Assembly: GCF_033568475.1 (NCBI RefSeq)
Contig: NC_133120.1
Span: 88,616,151-88,680,150, forward strand
Length of the DNA stretch: 64,000 bases
Origin: Henckelia pumila
Lineage: Eukaryota; Streptophyta; Magnoliopsida; Lamiales; Gesneriaceae
Direction: 5' to 3'
A program made the position numbers and the translations under genes. A model generated the notes under the pieces. It was not told the origin of the DNA and searched no databases. It was given only the letters and a program-made list of their open reading frames with translations. Numbering within the stretch: position 1 is the first letter of the stretch; the number at the start of each line of letters is the position of its first letter. This document shows, in pieces, positions 21,871 through 34,822 of this stretch.

Positions 21871-23639
21871 AGCACCTTATAAACACTATAATTACATATA
21901 ACTACTGCTAAAATATTTTGTTCTTTCGTTATGTAACATAAAACTTCAGTAGAAACCGGCCACTAAGATGTATAAATCAACCATTCTTTTTTTTTTCACT
22001 AAAATTTATACTAACATCCAAATATGCATCTTTGTATTTTAATCTAAATTTTTTTGTCGAAATGCATGATTAAATATATAAATGAATACTATTAACAAAA
22101 ATCATGTGGTTTAGTTTTAAAAAAAATCAATGATAATATTTGTTTTTCGTATTTCCTGTCAAGTTATTTTTTCATTTTTATATATAAATCCAATGCCCCG
22201 TAACTCCATTATTTCATTATCTGGATTATAGATTTGTTATGTCTTCAACTGGATATTGGAATATATGATGCATTTGAAGTCCTGGTGAATTTATTTAATT
22301 GATTAATTCTCAATAAGTTATTTGATAAAGTCCTGGTGAAATTATTTGTTATTTAAGTGATTAATTCTCAGTAAGTTATTTGATATAACATTTTATGTTC
22401 CTCCTATCTCATCTCTTAACATAGATCTTCCTAACGAAAAAATTTTATCCATCCCATATTTCAGAAAATTATATGAGGCAAGGTATGCTTTTTAGGCAAC
22501 GAAATAATGAAAACTAAGTTAAATCAGTGTTGATGAATTGATGCTATGGAACTCGGGTTTCATATTTGAATATTAAGAATATCAAATATCAATTCAATTT
22601 TTATTTTAATGTTTCTTTTTTGAGTAAATTTTTGTATTCTATTTGTTAGTATTATTTTTAAAAAAGTATTAAATTTTGATTTATAGGTTAATGTACAATG
22701 TCATCAAGTTAAGAATATTTTGATTTCTGAATAATTTGTCATTGGATAGTTTTTGGCTCCTTGACATTTTGTTTCAACAAACCCGTTTCTTGCGTGTTTG
22801 GATTATGATTAACTGAATTTTAAAATTTAAAATTATATATATTTAAATGAAAATTTAAAATTATATTTGTTTACATAATGATAAGGTTATAGTTGATAAC
22901 ATTTAATGTTTTTGACTTATTTTTATATTTTTATAATCATTTATATTTTCAGTGTTAATACAAAATATTTTATAGGTGAGTTATTTACTATTTTCGGTGT
23001 GGATATCCCTTTTAAAATTATTTTCTTCCAAAAAATTATATCAATTGTTTTAGTTTATTTTTTGCTATGTTTTTATTATATTGTACATTTTAGTGAAGAA
23101 ATTTTTTTCTTTTAATTTCTTCCAAAGTTAAATACAAAAGAAAAAATATATATAATTACTGAAGAATTTTTTTATTAAAAAAAATGTACCAAAGTTGTCT
23201 ATATATTTGCTGTTGACATGTATTTTTAACCAAATATTTTGGAAAAGCAATTTTACATATGCAAATTGCAAGCAAAATTTTGAATTACAGCATATATATC
23301 CAAAAATAGCCTTGTGTGTGCTGTAATCCAAAATTTTGATATATACTTCACAATTTGTAAGCTATGTAATTTAATGAGTAATTTGTGAATCATGAAAATA
23401 TTTTTTAAACTTTCTCTAATTCAAGCTTTTTAATACTGTGAGATTGCTAATGCATTCAATTCATGTTCAAATTTACTATCATTTGGATTCAAGCTACGAT
23501 CAAATATAATTTGTTAAGTGTATGTCATTGAATTCATAGAATAACACAATAAAATCAAACGTTTTGAATATAATACATTTTGCAATACATAACATTAATA
23601 TATTACATCACACAAGCAATGTGTGTGCCTGGTGGCTAG

Positions 23640-23905
23640 TATATATAAAAGCAGAAGCGATTTTAGCGTTTGGATAAAATGTGAAAAAATGATTTTTTAA
23701 ATAAAAGCAGAAGCAGAAGCCAAAAAGCCAAAATTCCTGGCTTTTAAAAAAGCACTTACTTGAACTTAAATAAGTGTTTTTTTAAAAACGGTATTGTAGT
23801 CAAATACCTAAGTTTTTTAAAAAAATATTTTTTAAAAAAATATAAGTTTTTTTTGTTGGGAACCAAACGCCTTCAATTGTTTAACAAATTTACCTTTACT
23901 TTAAA
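23640..23905. mobile_element. Truncated MITE between the two Helitron 3' ends
   Basis: The 266 bp between the two CTAG ends resembles, in reverse orientation, the MITE at 59541-59855: AAAAGCAGAAG, GAAGCCAAAAA, AAAAAAGCACTTA and AAATAAGTG blocks in the same order, ending near CCAAACGCC. It lacks one end of the element. No gene is present. Confidence 0.6.
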
Positions 23906-26530
23906 CTAGTCATTAGGCACACGCGTTGCGTGTGTAACGTAATATATTAATGTTATGTATTGCAAAATATATTCTATTTTGATTTAAAACATTTGATTTT
24001 ATTGTGTTATTTTATGAATCCAATGACATACACTTAACAAATTATCTTTTATCGTAGCTTGAATCCAAATGAGAGTAAATTTGTACATGAATTGAATGCA
24101 TTAGTAATCTCACGGTATTAAAAAGCTTGAATTATAGAAATTCTAAAAAATATTTTCATGATTCACAAATTACTCATTAAATTACATAGCTTACAAATTG
24201 TGAAGTGCATATATATATATATAATCCGAAAATAGCCTTGTGTGTGTTGTGATCCAAAATTTTTCTTGCAATTTGCATATGTAAAATTGTTTTTCCAAAA
24301 TATTTGGTTGAAAATACATGTCAACAGCAAATATATAGACAACTTTGGCACAATTTTTTTTAAAAAAAATTCTTCAGTATTTTAAAATATTTTTTTTCTT
24401 TTGTCTTTAACTTTGGAAGAAATTAAAAGAAAAAAAAGTTTCTACACTAAAATGTACAATATAATAAAAACATAGCCAAAAATAAACTAAAACAATTGAT
24501 ATAATTTTTTGGGAGAAAATAATTTTAAAAGGGAAATATTTTGTATCTACACCGAAAATAGTAAATAACTCACCAATAAAATATTTTGTATTAACACTGA
24601 AAATATAAATGATTATAAAAATATAAAAAAATAAGTCAAAAACATCAAATGTTATCAACTATAACCCTATCATTATATAAACAAATATAATTTTAAATTT
24701 TCATTTAAATATATATAATTTTAAATTTTAAAATTCAGTTAATCATAATCCAAACACGCAAAAAACGGGTTTGTTGAAACAAAATGTCAAGGAGCCAAAA
24801 ACTACCTAATGACAAATTATTCAGAAATCAAAATATTCTTAACTTGATGACATTGTACATTAACCTATAAATCAAAATTTAATACTTTCTTAAAAATAAT
24901 ACTAACAAATAGAATACAAAAATTTGATCAAAAAAGAAACATTAAAATAAAAACTAAATTGATATTTGATATTCTCAATATTCAAATATGAAACCCGAGT
25001 TCCATATAATCAATTCATCAACAGTGATTTAACTTAGTTTTCATTATCTCGTTGCCTAAAAAACATACCTTGTCCCATATAATTTTCTGAAATATGCGAT
25101 GGATAAAAAAATTTTGTTAGGAAGATCCATGTTAAGAGATGAGCTAGGAGGAACAGAAAAGGTTATATAATAACTTACTGATAATTAATCACTTAAATAA
25201 CAAATAATTTCACCAAGATTTTATCAAATAACTTATTGAGAATTAATCAATTAAATAAAAAATAAATTCACCGGGACTTCAAATGCATCATATATTCCAA
25301 TATCGAGTTGAAAACATAACAAATCTATAATCCAGATAATGAAATAATAGAGTTACGGGGCATTGGATTTATATATAAAAATAAAAAAATAACTTGAGAG
25401 GAAATACGAAAAACAAATATAATCATTTATTTTTTTAAAACTAAACCACATGATTTTTGTTAATAGTCTTCTTTTATATATTTAATCAAACAGTTCGACA
25501 TCAATTTTTAGATTAAAAAACAAATATGCATATTTGGACGTTAGTATACATCTTAGTGAAAAAAAGAAGAATTGCTGATTTATACATCTTAGTAACCGGT
25601 TGCTACTGAATTTTTATGTTTACATAACGAAAGAACGAAATATTTTAGCAGTAGTTGTATGTAATTATAGTGTTTATTTGGAAGGTTCGATCCTATCCCA
25701 TGAGTATTACTTCATGGGGTAGGCGGAAGTATGTGATTGGTGCAAATCATGTGGGTTCCATATGATTTGCACCAATCTAACAAATCTATCCCATGGGTAG
25801 GACCAAATTATCCGTGTTTATAAGGTGTTTAGCTATTATAAAATAGAAAAAAAAAAAAAAAAAAAAGGTCACACAAAACCCAAAACCAAGTGATAAGGCG
25901 TAGAAAATTACAACATACCTTCATCCTCCGATCTCTTGTACAAACAACATTCAAATTCATAATTTTCATTTAATTCGCAACAGATTAATGAGACTTCCCC
26001 AAGTAGCAGCGAAGTTTTCTTGTGCATATTTAATCAAACAGGTTCGAAGCACCTTACTTGAGTAGCAGCGAGATGCAAAAATGGAGATGACTATCAGCAT
26101 ACCACCATCATCTAAAAAATAAAGAATAATAAAGCAATAATTAAAAACCGAAGCAGCAAACTCAAAGCAAAGTAAACCACATACCTGGATCAAAACAATG
26201 TGTGAAGGAATGACAGTTGAGATGTTTTTGGGTGAAGAAACTGCTTTACTGCAATAGAGAAATGGAGAAATTGACACTAGGTTTTATGGATAGAAAATGG
26301 TGAACAAAAAAGGGAATGATGAGGAAGCCATAATCATGGGTGTGAAGCGGTGGAGTGAGCCGTAAGGTGAAAGACCAATTTGGGTCTTGATTTTGTAACG
26401 CAAGTTTTCCTTTTTCTCTTGCATTGCAATTGAATGTAATTTATTTTTTGAATTTGGGTAATTTTGCCTATACATTAATTGGATCATGACAATTTTTCTA
26501 ACGTGTTTAGCTATTATTATATTGTAAAGA
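23906..26530 (-). mobile_element. Helitron, right copy (5' to 3' on - strand)
   Basis: On the minus strand it starts TCTTTACAATATAATAATAGC right after an A (26531 is T on +) and ends with a hairpin (CACACGCAACGCGTGTG, near 23930-23914) followed by CTAG and T. It is an inverted copy of 20998-23639 over nearly its whole length, with moderate divergence and a private hAT-type MITE (25678-25813). Helitrons leave no target duplication, as seen here. It has no Rep/helicase gene. Confidence 0.8.
25678..25813. mobile_element. hAT-type MITE, copy 2
   Basis: It is flanked by the perfect 8 bp duplication GTGTTTAT (25670-25677 and 25814-25821). The left Helitron has the uninterrupted site (ATAAACACTATAATTAC near 21890). 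It shares the TTCGATCCTA(C/T)CCCATGAG start and GTAGGACCAAATT end with copy 1 at 13570. Confidence 0.9.
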
Positions 26531-26733
26531 TTATAAAATCTTAATTATGAAAAAAAAATCTCAATATAAAATATTTGGACGATAACAAGTAAAAATTTAA
26601 TATTTTAATATTTTATTAAAAATGGCCTCGGAAATTAAAGAAAGGTCAATCGACCAAGATTAGAATTTAATAATGGGAAAGAAAGAATTATTGTGAAGGA
26701 GCGATTTGAAGCGAGAAACCCTACCGAAAGCGA

Positions 26734-29703
26734 ATGGATCGCAATGGCAAGAACAAACAAAGCGAAGAGCATCAGCAACAACAATTCCAAATCCAATTCC
26801 AATTCTGCGAGGTCTGCAAGCTAAACCACAACCAGGGTCGCCGCCATATCTACTTCCCCAACCACAAGAAATCGCTTCGCCTGTTCCTCACGCGCTTCCA
26901 ATCTAAGTTCTCCGGCGTCAGCTTCTTCCTCAAAACCCCAACCCTCCTCCGTCCTGAACACGCGCATACCTCCCGGCTTTGGTGCGTCTTCTGTCATTCT
27001 GATCTTGTCCAGCTGGGGAGCCCCTTTGCATGGTTGGTAATTTGACAATTGTGTGACTCGTACGTCGATTTTCTGTTTTCATTGTTTACGCGTTCGATGA
27101 GCTTTTTCAGTGGGGATGCGATCGAGCACTTGGCCAGCGAGGAGCATTGCACGAGAGTGAAGAGGTTCATGGGGAAACATGGAGGTGGAATGGACCGTGT
27201 GGACTTGTTTCGTGTTTCTGAGGCGGACTTTGATAAGGTATTTTGAATCATGATGGCCAGACTTTCCGATTGGTGGGTTATAACATCATTCGTTGTCAGT
27301 GAAATTAAGGGAATGCAAGTAATTTTTGTTTAAACAGCTCGACGAACATGATGTTTGCTTCCAATGGTTGCTCTGTTGAACTCTTTTGCTATCCTTTTTG
27401 TTATCTTAACCCGTTATATTGTATGTTTTTATGCTACCATGATATTAACACATTTTGTTTCCCTGTTCTTTTAGTGGGAGAAGAAATGCAAGGCATTGAA
27501 GACTGTAGCTGCCAAATTGGAGTCTGTTGGACCTGTCATTGGACCATTGAATAATATCCACAATGAACCGAACCCTGACATTGTTAATAGTTTTCATAAA
27601 AATAATGTCAATTCTCTTAATTTTAGCGTTACAAATGATGTTGTGCCTTTACAAAGATATACGAATGAAAGAGATCAAATGTCCTGTTCAGAGTTATCTT
27701 ATATGTCTGAGATTAGTTCTTCTTCATCCTCGCGTGTGGATGGCTTACCAGTCGTGAAGGTTTCAAAAGGTTATATATTGCTCCTTGATGCACTTCAATA
27801 AAAAAATATGGGCCCTGATCTTATGTGCATCCATTCCATATCTTACTGGATTTGCAGCATTACTGCAGTTGAACTATTAATCTTATTTTTTGTACGTTCT
27901 GTTAGGTTGCACGGTCGATCAACATTCCTTCAACTCTCTTAACAAGGAATGCTCATCTTATGGACCTTTTTGCAATGGTTCTGTAAGTTTGCACTTTAGC
28001 ATATATTGCAGGATCATCATCCTTTTTATGATCTATTGAATTTTCCCAAATCTTACTTATCATTTCGGTACTGGAAAAAAAATTTAGTCTTATACATGTA
28101 TTTTTTATTCCCAAAGTACTGATGATCTAAGCCCTACTGCTCCATTTATTTGAAAAGAGAGTACCTATGCCTTTGATAATTCTAGAAATGTAGCTTATGT
28201 GAAGTTGGTGATCTTACAAATTAAGGGGCTTGTTTACCTTCTTTTCATTCTTTTTTTGGTGCAAATGATTTTTTCATTTTGAGAAGAGCAAATCTGAGGA
28301 GGTTGTTCATTTTTTTGCCCTACTTAGTGTCATGTTCCTTTTGTGTGTTTCACAATTTGTTGTATGTTCAGTTAGGGATTTTTCGTTTGTGATTTTTCTT
28401 TGTTTTTATTACATGCCTCTGTTTTCCCTTTTGACAGTTTGCACTGTTGTCTCTTCAGTTTTTTTGAGAATTTGATGACATTGTGGTTGACTATTCTTCC
28501 ATTATTAGCTGTGCTCTGTTTTGAATTTGATAATACCATGGGTTATGTAGCAGGCTCCCCCAGGAATATCAATGGCCGTTGGGGATAGCAAAGCTCAGGG
28601 TAATATTGTAATTTTCACTGTCTCTTTATTTTTTTCAGCGTATCTTCTTTCATCATTATATCTTAGTTTTACTTCAGATGTGTTGCAGTAAACATTTGTA
28701 AATGCCTGTGTATGGCCATGAGCCTTCCACATGGCGTCTTTCATGTGGATCCAGAGTGGTACTGTCCTGAGTGATTTCACCCTTTTCTCCCTGCAGGTTT
28801 TCTCACGCAGATTTCTTATATTCCTCATGAAGCCACTGAAGGAAATGTTCACACTGGAGCACCTCCTCCTTGGTTTGACGCATCGCAAGGTAATCAGCTT
28901 GATGCTCGGCGACCGGAAGTCGGCAACCTTATGTCTCCTAAAGCAGGAAAGTCGTCAAGATTGAACCCAAAACGAGTTGGAGCTGCTTGGGCTGAGAGAA
29001 GAAAGCTTGAGTTGGAATTGAAAAAAAGAGGGGAGCCGTTGGCCAACTCTTTCAGTGCTAATTGGCTTCCTAATTTTGGTAGAGTTTGGCAATCTGGGAC
29101 CAGAAAGGAGTCCAGAAAAGAATTCCAGTCGGAGAATAAATTTTCCTACAAGGAAGATGTTGCGTCAGAGAATCGCATGCCATTACAGCCTTACATCAGC
29201 AAAAAAATGGTAAAATTTGATTCCATACTCTGTCTCTCATCAGTTCTAGGTTTTTTTTACACACCTGCCTGGATTTGTCCTGAATGTTTTCGGTGTTCCT
29301 ATTATTTGCATTGCATCTGCTCTCTTGTGGATTGGGGTCGGTATGATACATATTTCTTCGTTTATCTTTTCAATACTGCTTTGGCATGTCTTTGTTGGCA
29401 AGAAACTTGTGTGAAATTATTTTCTTAAAACACAAATTGAGAGGGATTTGTGGTAGCAATATGCCATGGATTTTTCCTTTGAAGAGGGGAACAGGGTAGC
29501 AATCCCATCGATTAATTTGGTAGTTAGCTAAACTCCTCCATGATGTGCTACCTATGAATTCTAAATATAAGTTGAGTTGTAGAATTATGCCTGAATGCAG
29601 TGTGGAACGAACATTATATACTCATCAGAAGATTGTTTTGTTTCTGAAATATTTGGGTTTGTTATCTTGCTTGTTATTGCAGCGAAGAGACGCAAGTGAA
29701 TGA
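26734..29703 (+). CDS. TTL: TITAN-LIKE / CENATAC-type zinc-finger protein
   Basis: Seven exons fit phase and GT-AG borders: 26734-27032, 27111-27237, 27475-27769, 27906-27982, 28554-28599, 28797-29209 and 29683-29703, giving 425 aa, close to Arabidopsis TITAN-LIKE (about 420 aa). The N-terminus has two C2H2-like fingers: C25-x2-C28-x9-H38-x5-H44 (CEVCKLN...GRRH) and C84-x2-C87 with H105 and H112. The middle is Ser/Asn-rich and the C-terminal half has the conserved APPPWFDA-like region and a basic stretch (AWAERRKLELELKKRG). Its animal homologue CENATAC (CCDC84) acts in the minor spliceosome on AT-AC introns; Arabidopsis TTL is known for endosperm and nuclear division defects. The start is the first Met before the conserved finger. 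A nuclear location is inferred. The small last exon (7 codons) is the least certain. Confidence 0.85.
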
Positions 29704-31593
29704 AGCATTTGACCACAGGCATACACGTTTTCTTTATCTGTAATACTGTTTCGAGCAGCCATACCGTCCCCGCAAATTTTTGTACAGGCAGAAGATGAAG
29801 GTGTGAATTTTAAGAAGGAGAAAGGGGACCGTCACCTTGTCCTGAAATAGTATTTTGAGCATTGCCTTGGCCAATATATGGTAGTTGCAACATGATAATG
29901 GAAGATGACGATTACTTAAAGCGTTGATTTTGTAGTGTCATTTATTTGTACTTACTAAGCTGAAGGTTGTCATACTTAGGTAGCTTGTGATGTTATGTGA
30001 GATTTCTTTTTCTCGAGACGAGCATTTGATGTGTGGATAGAAACGATATGTTGAAACCAATTCGAGAAAATGGAGTGATGGATATGTTAGGGTGGAAGGA
30101 TATGGGCTTGTGGAGAAGAGTTGGAATCAAAGGATTTTAGCTTTCAAATGACTAGATTGAGAATAAATTTAAAATTAAAGTAAAAATATGTACTTAGGCA
30201 AGGTATTTTCATTCTTTCATTTTAGTTTTTAATTCAATTGGATACGATGAATTTAATTTGTAGATATGAAAACAAATTCGCTCAAATCTTTTAATCTAAA
30301 TGCAACTTTAAAGCAAATTGTGCACTTGTATCATGAACTGATGAAGTTTTAGTAAATGTTTGTAAAGGCCAGAAATGAATTGAATTGAGCCGAAACTACT
30401 TGTGTTTTATACTCGATTGAATAGCTAAATTTTGTAAAAGACAATTGTTATTCTCGTGTTTTAGTTTGAGTTTAAATTTCGATTTTTTTTTTGTTCGAAT
30501 TTAATTATGAAATAGAATTATTTTTTTATTATTATTTTTTTTTGTGTGGTGATGAGAATTGAGAAATGAATATATGAACAATCATCCAATCGTTTTAGAG
30601 TCTAGGTAATTTTCCGCTCACATATAGAAAAGCGTCGACTTGTAACCACCAGTTTCTGCTGAGATATTCACGTTATTATTTATTATTTATATATAAAATT
30701 AGATTTGGTCAAAAAATAATAGGAGATGCATTTGTGACCACACAACGAGTGGAGTGAGGGTTGCAATGAATGAATGGTCACAAGTGGAAGTGTTGCCAAG
30801 CAAAGCGAATCACAAGATCTGCCCCGCTGGCCTCTATTGGAGGATAAGATATTATTATTAAATAAATTAATGTATATTTTCTTTGCTTTGTGGGCCTCAC
30901 CCCTTCGGCCTTGCTGGTTGGTCCATATCTTCCCTAACATTATGATAAACAATTCTTTGGCCTTACTTGGATCTATCTACTCACTTGGTGACTAACGAAG
31001 TATTATTTGAAATAGTTTTTAGAAAGTTTTTTTTTAAACAAAATTTTGAAATTTTATAAAATTTTGTTAAGAAAAAGCCGAAAAATGATTTCTAAAAGTT
31101 CTTTCAAACACTAGTCACTAATAAATTCCATTTGAACGGAACTATGATACATAAGGGAATCAAATTAATTAAACATAATTATCAACAATTATATTATAAT
31201 TATCATAGGTGTAAATTTTTTACGTTTAATTCATATAAACCAGGTAACTTAAATTATGTGTATAAATAAATCTAAAAATGAGGGTCAATTCAAATTATGT
31301 GAAACTATCTCACAGAAAATCCTAAAGAAATGTATGGAGCAATATTGAAAGAATAAAAAATCTTTGAATATTTTTTAATGGGAAAATTTTATGAATTTTA
31401 ATTTTAACACATTTTAATTTCTAATGGCATAGCCTTAACCAAACGAGATGAATTTTTTATGTATTTAAAATATATATATGTAAATCTTAATCTTACACAA
31501 AAGAAAATAATATCCATGTTAAGAAAATAATAATTAATATCTAAAACAAAGAATCCAGGGCATCTTGCAAGATGAAAAAAATACTAGATTTTA
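29704..31593. other. 3'UTR of the TTL-type gene and AT-rich intergenic DNA
   Basis: About the first 300 bp should be 3'UTR of the zinc-finger gene. The rest is AT-rich with no gene or clear repeat boundary. The short open frames around 30683-30995 lie on both strands of the same DNA and show no domain. Confidence 0.5.
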
Positions 31594-31732
31594 ACCTAGC
31601 ATATGGGTAATACATCAATGATAGATCTAATGTCTCATGATTTGTCACGTCAATAATATATAATTAATTTACGTCTATATGTAAAAATATGAACCGTTGG
31701 ATATATGATTTGGATATTAATCATATGCTAGG
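31594..31732. mobile_element. Candidate MITE with CCTAGCATATG ends
   Basis: The 11 bp inverted ends CCTAGCATATG and CATATGCTAGG are perfect and about 140 bp apart, with no coding capacity. No target duplication is clear. It lies about 0.5 kb upstream of the REVEILLE start codon. Just downstream a TGTTATGAAAAAAAGA unit is repeated twice (31735-31766). Confidence 0.4.
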
Positions 31733-31789
31733 ATGTTATGAAAAAAAGATGTTATGAAAAAAAGATTGGAGGACAGCGCACACAAGTTA

Positions 31790-31795
31790 CACGTG
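31790..31795 (+). promoter_or_regulatory. G-box upstream of the REVEILLE gene
   Basis: CACGTG in the context TTACACGTGTCAG lies about 440 bp upstream of the start codon, near where the 5'UTR should begin. G-boxes bind bHLH (PIF) and bZIP factors, a plausible input for a clock-linked gene. The role is inferred from the motif only. Confidence 0.35.
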
Positions 31796-32232
31796 TCAGT
31801 GACCCACTTAATCTCAGCCACAAAAAAGTCCAGGCCCCACTATTCACCCTTCCTCCTCATTTCTCGACTCTTCTTTTTCATATTTTATTACTATTATTTT
31901 CCGCAAAAACAAATAAATTTAATCAAGAAAAAAATCCATTGTGGAGTCCCTGTGGTTGTTTCTTTCCCCAAATCATCTCTAAATTTACTATCCATTTATT
32001 AATCAGTAGCCCATCTGTTCTGATCCTTCCCCCTGTTTCATTTCTTGGGTTCTTTTTAATATGTGTTTCTTTCTTTCTTCTGCCTGTACATTTCTTGGAT
32101 AGAGCTGAGAAGTGAAGTGTGGGAGGTATTTCTTGATATTGAAGGAATAAAGCTGCAGGCTTTATCTTTTCCAGTTACTTTTTTCCCCATCTTTCTGTAT
32201 TTTGTTATTGGCCGCGATTTTTTGTTGGAGCC

Positions 32233-34822
32233 ATGGTTACTGAAGCTACGGTATGTCTTTTCTTCTTCTCTTTTCTTGGGTTTGTTGAACTATTTTTTGC
32301 TGCTAATTTGTGGTTCTATTTGCATTCATATACTTGATGAATTAGTGAACTGATTCGTCGTTTATCTGTGAGCTAACAGCAATCGATGTTAAGTCTATGA
32401 TTCTAAAGTGAAAAAAAGAAAGTAGCTTTTATGGTGTGATTTGTGTTAGCTTCAAGCTGACGCAGCATATTATGCTCTGAATAAAGTGTTAATGAGAATA
32501 AGGCAACTAACTGTGCCAGGGATGTTAATATGTTGTGAATCAGTTGTTTGGATTATCCGGTCTTTGTCAGTCAGCCATTTGAGGATATTATGGGTTTGAA
32601 AAGTTTTTTTTTTTCTTGGAGATGTCTTCAATTTTAACTATTCCACTACTTGGATAAGTGGTTGGCATTGAAAGAATGATTTTCCCACAAATAAATTCAA
32701 TTTGCTGATTTGAAGAAAGTTATACGAGCTTTGCGTCTGTATTTATGTTGAGAAAGGCTTCTGCTACTTAGATCTAAAGGAATGAATGAAGGATTTTGTT
32801 TAACTTAGTAAGAAATTTCATAGTCCAGAGATCTGAACGAGTTATTCTAAATTCTTGAAAACACGCATCTCTGGTGAACTGTGATTTAGTGGATAGACCT
32901 TTGAGAGAAGGGTGTGGTGGCCTGAAATCTTCGGAAGGTTGCATATTATTGGAACTCAAATCAAGATTTTCTCATTTAGTTCTGTCTGTCATACTACAGG
33001 ATGTCTCTCTCGTGCTTAGCTCACAGCTGGAACCCGTGGCTGGGCAATCTAAGGCCTTGCTAGTGAATGGAAAAGGCAATGCACCTAAGGTGTCACTCTA
33101 TCCTTTTGTGATTTTATCTAGGGACTTGTATGAACAAGTTGAATCGGGCTCGTTGTTTGGCTTCTGACATGATTCATATGTGCTTATAATATGTATCAGG
33201 TGAGAAAACCATACACGATCACGAAACAGCGAGAGAAATGGACCGAGGAGGAACATCAAAGGTTTCTTGAAGCTTTGAAGCTATATGGTCGTGCCTGGCG
33301 TCAAATAGAAGGTGAGTAGTAGATATGGTTTTTTGGCACCCATGAAAGTCTTGGTTTTGCTATACTTGCTGTTGTGAGAATTATTTATTGAACTATTCTA
33401 GCAATTCATTTCATTATGCAGAACATGTGGGCACCAAGACTGCCATTCAAATCCGCAGTCATGCCCAAAAGTTCTTTACCAAGGTGGGCTATTGTAAACA
33501 TACATCATTTACATGTTCTAAATTTGATTTGCCTTTATACATGGTGTTCGGACAGATGATTAAAGATATCATTGGCATCAATTTAGATATTCTGTTTAGC
33601 TACTTTCTTTAAATTCAGACAGTTTGCATAATCTTATAGTTACCTTTTTAACCTCAGATAACTCGGGATTCAAGCATCGACGGCGAGAAACATTTCAATC
33701 CAAATGAGATCCCTCCTCCACGGCCCAAAAAGAAACCCCTCCATCCTTACCCTCGTAAAGTTGATTCAGTTACTGCAGAATCCATTGTTTCACCTCAACC
33801 TGAAAGATCACCCTCTTCAGATGTTACTTTTGCCAACGGCGAGAATCTTTCTCCGACCTCGGTGTTGTCAACAGTTTGTTCTGATCCCGAGATTCATAAA
33901 GCTTGTGTTTCTCCAACTTCATGTGCTACCGATGCGCGGTCTGCCAAATTTTTGGCAACTGAGAATGATAATGAACATATGACATCTGTCCTAACTTCCA
34001 AAGAAGATGATGGTTTTAGTTACTCTGTGAAAGTAACTTCTGTTTCAGTACCGGCTAATAACACCACGCCGGTATCTTACTTGTTCATTTATGCTGCCAC
34101 TAAATTCAGCTGCTAACTCTTACAAGTTGATTTTGACATTTTTTCCCCCTTTGGGCATGCAGAAATTTGAGTTGACTTCTCAAACTACCTTTTCCATGGA
34201 TCATCCATCTACTGAAGAATCTTGTGCTAGTATTAAACTGTTTGGGAAAACTGTTCTTGTGAGAGATCTGTCAAAACAGTCTTTACAACTTATTGAGAAC
34301 TCCGAATCTTTACCACTTAATCCCATGGATGTGACCCCGGAAAACAACAGCGAGAAGCTCTTTCAAAACTTGCGCGCACATGAGTCTGAATTTGTCCCAA
34401 GTGTGGTAACTCCCTTCAGTTTCCCAACACATTTGTTGAAGAGCGTTTCTAGCCACATGGAGAACACTTTTGGATTGTCTTGGTGGTACTGGTATCAAAC
34501 GCTGGTCTACAATCATCTCAATTTATGCAAGCTAAAGGCAGCCGAAAAGGCTGAAGATTCTCTACGCGCAGAAGCCTACAAAGAAGATGCTCAAACGAAA
34601 GAGTCTTTGGATGGCTCAAACAATGGATCAATCAGTGATGAGTCCAGTCCTGAAAATCAGGACAGTGAATCCCACCGGTCTGAGCACGTGTCGAATTCTG
34701 GTAAAAAAGAATGCTTGAAGGGTTTTGTTCCGTACAAGCGATGTTTAGCTGAGAGGGAAGACAAGTCAGCCATGTCATTTCTTCAAGAACGAGAGAGCCG
34801 ACGAGCTCGTGTTTGCTCATAG
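32233..34822 (+). CDS. RVE7: REVEILLE-type MYB-like transcription factor (RVE1/2/7 clade)
   Basis: Six exons fit: 32233-32250, 33000-33089, 33200-33311, 33422-33483, 33658-34071 and 34163-34822, giving 451 aa. The single MYB repeat (about residues 46-94; [20 protein letters not shown]) has the plant SHAQKFF motif at 86-92. It is followed by the proline-rich [17 protein letters not shown] block typical of REVEILLE proteins. Downstream KLFGKTVLV and the C-terminal [13 protein letters not shown] point to the RVE1/RVE2/RVE7 (EPR1) clade and not the LCL/RVE8 clade, which has a different C-terminus. Such proteins bind evening elements in the nucleus and link the circadian clock to auxin, light and cold outputs. 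Exon 1 codes only six residues, with a 749 bp intron behind it, so the start is less certain than the rest. Clade membership is fairly sure, but the exact paralogue is not. Confidence 0.88.

Larger units (their letters stand above)
20998..23639 (+). mobile_element. Helitron, left copy (5' to 3' on + strand)
   Basis: The 3' end has the Helitron signature: a hairpin (CACACAAGCAATGTGTG, about 23610-23626), then CTAG (23636-23639) followed by T. The 5' end (ACTATGTAATAATAGC, about 21003-21018) aligns with the intact 5' end of the right copy, but the expected leading TC is TA here, in a TA/TG microsatellite. It codes for no Rep/helicase, so it is non-autonomous. It carries an embedded gene-like fragment and a second 5'-end-like sequence, and a Tourist-type MITE (21590-21702) that the right copy lacks. 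Confidence 0.75.

Noticed and set aside
20998-26530. Inverted gene pair or MIRNA-like hairpin locus
   Set aside because: Both arms end in the Helitron hairpin+CTAG signature and one has an intact TC start after A. The gene-like piece is broken in both arms.
31738-32353. Protein-coding frames upstream of the REVEILLE start
   Set aside because: They overlap in several frames, lack domains, and lie in the expected 5'UTR and first intron of the REVEILLE gene.
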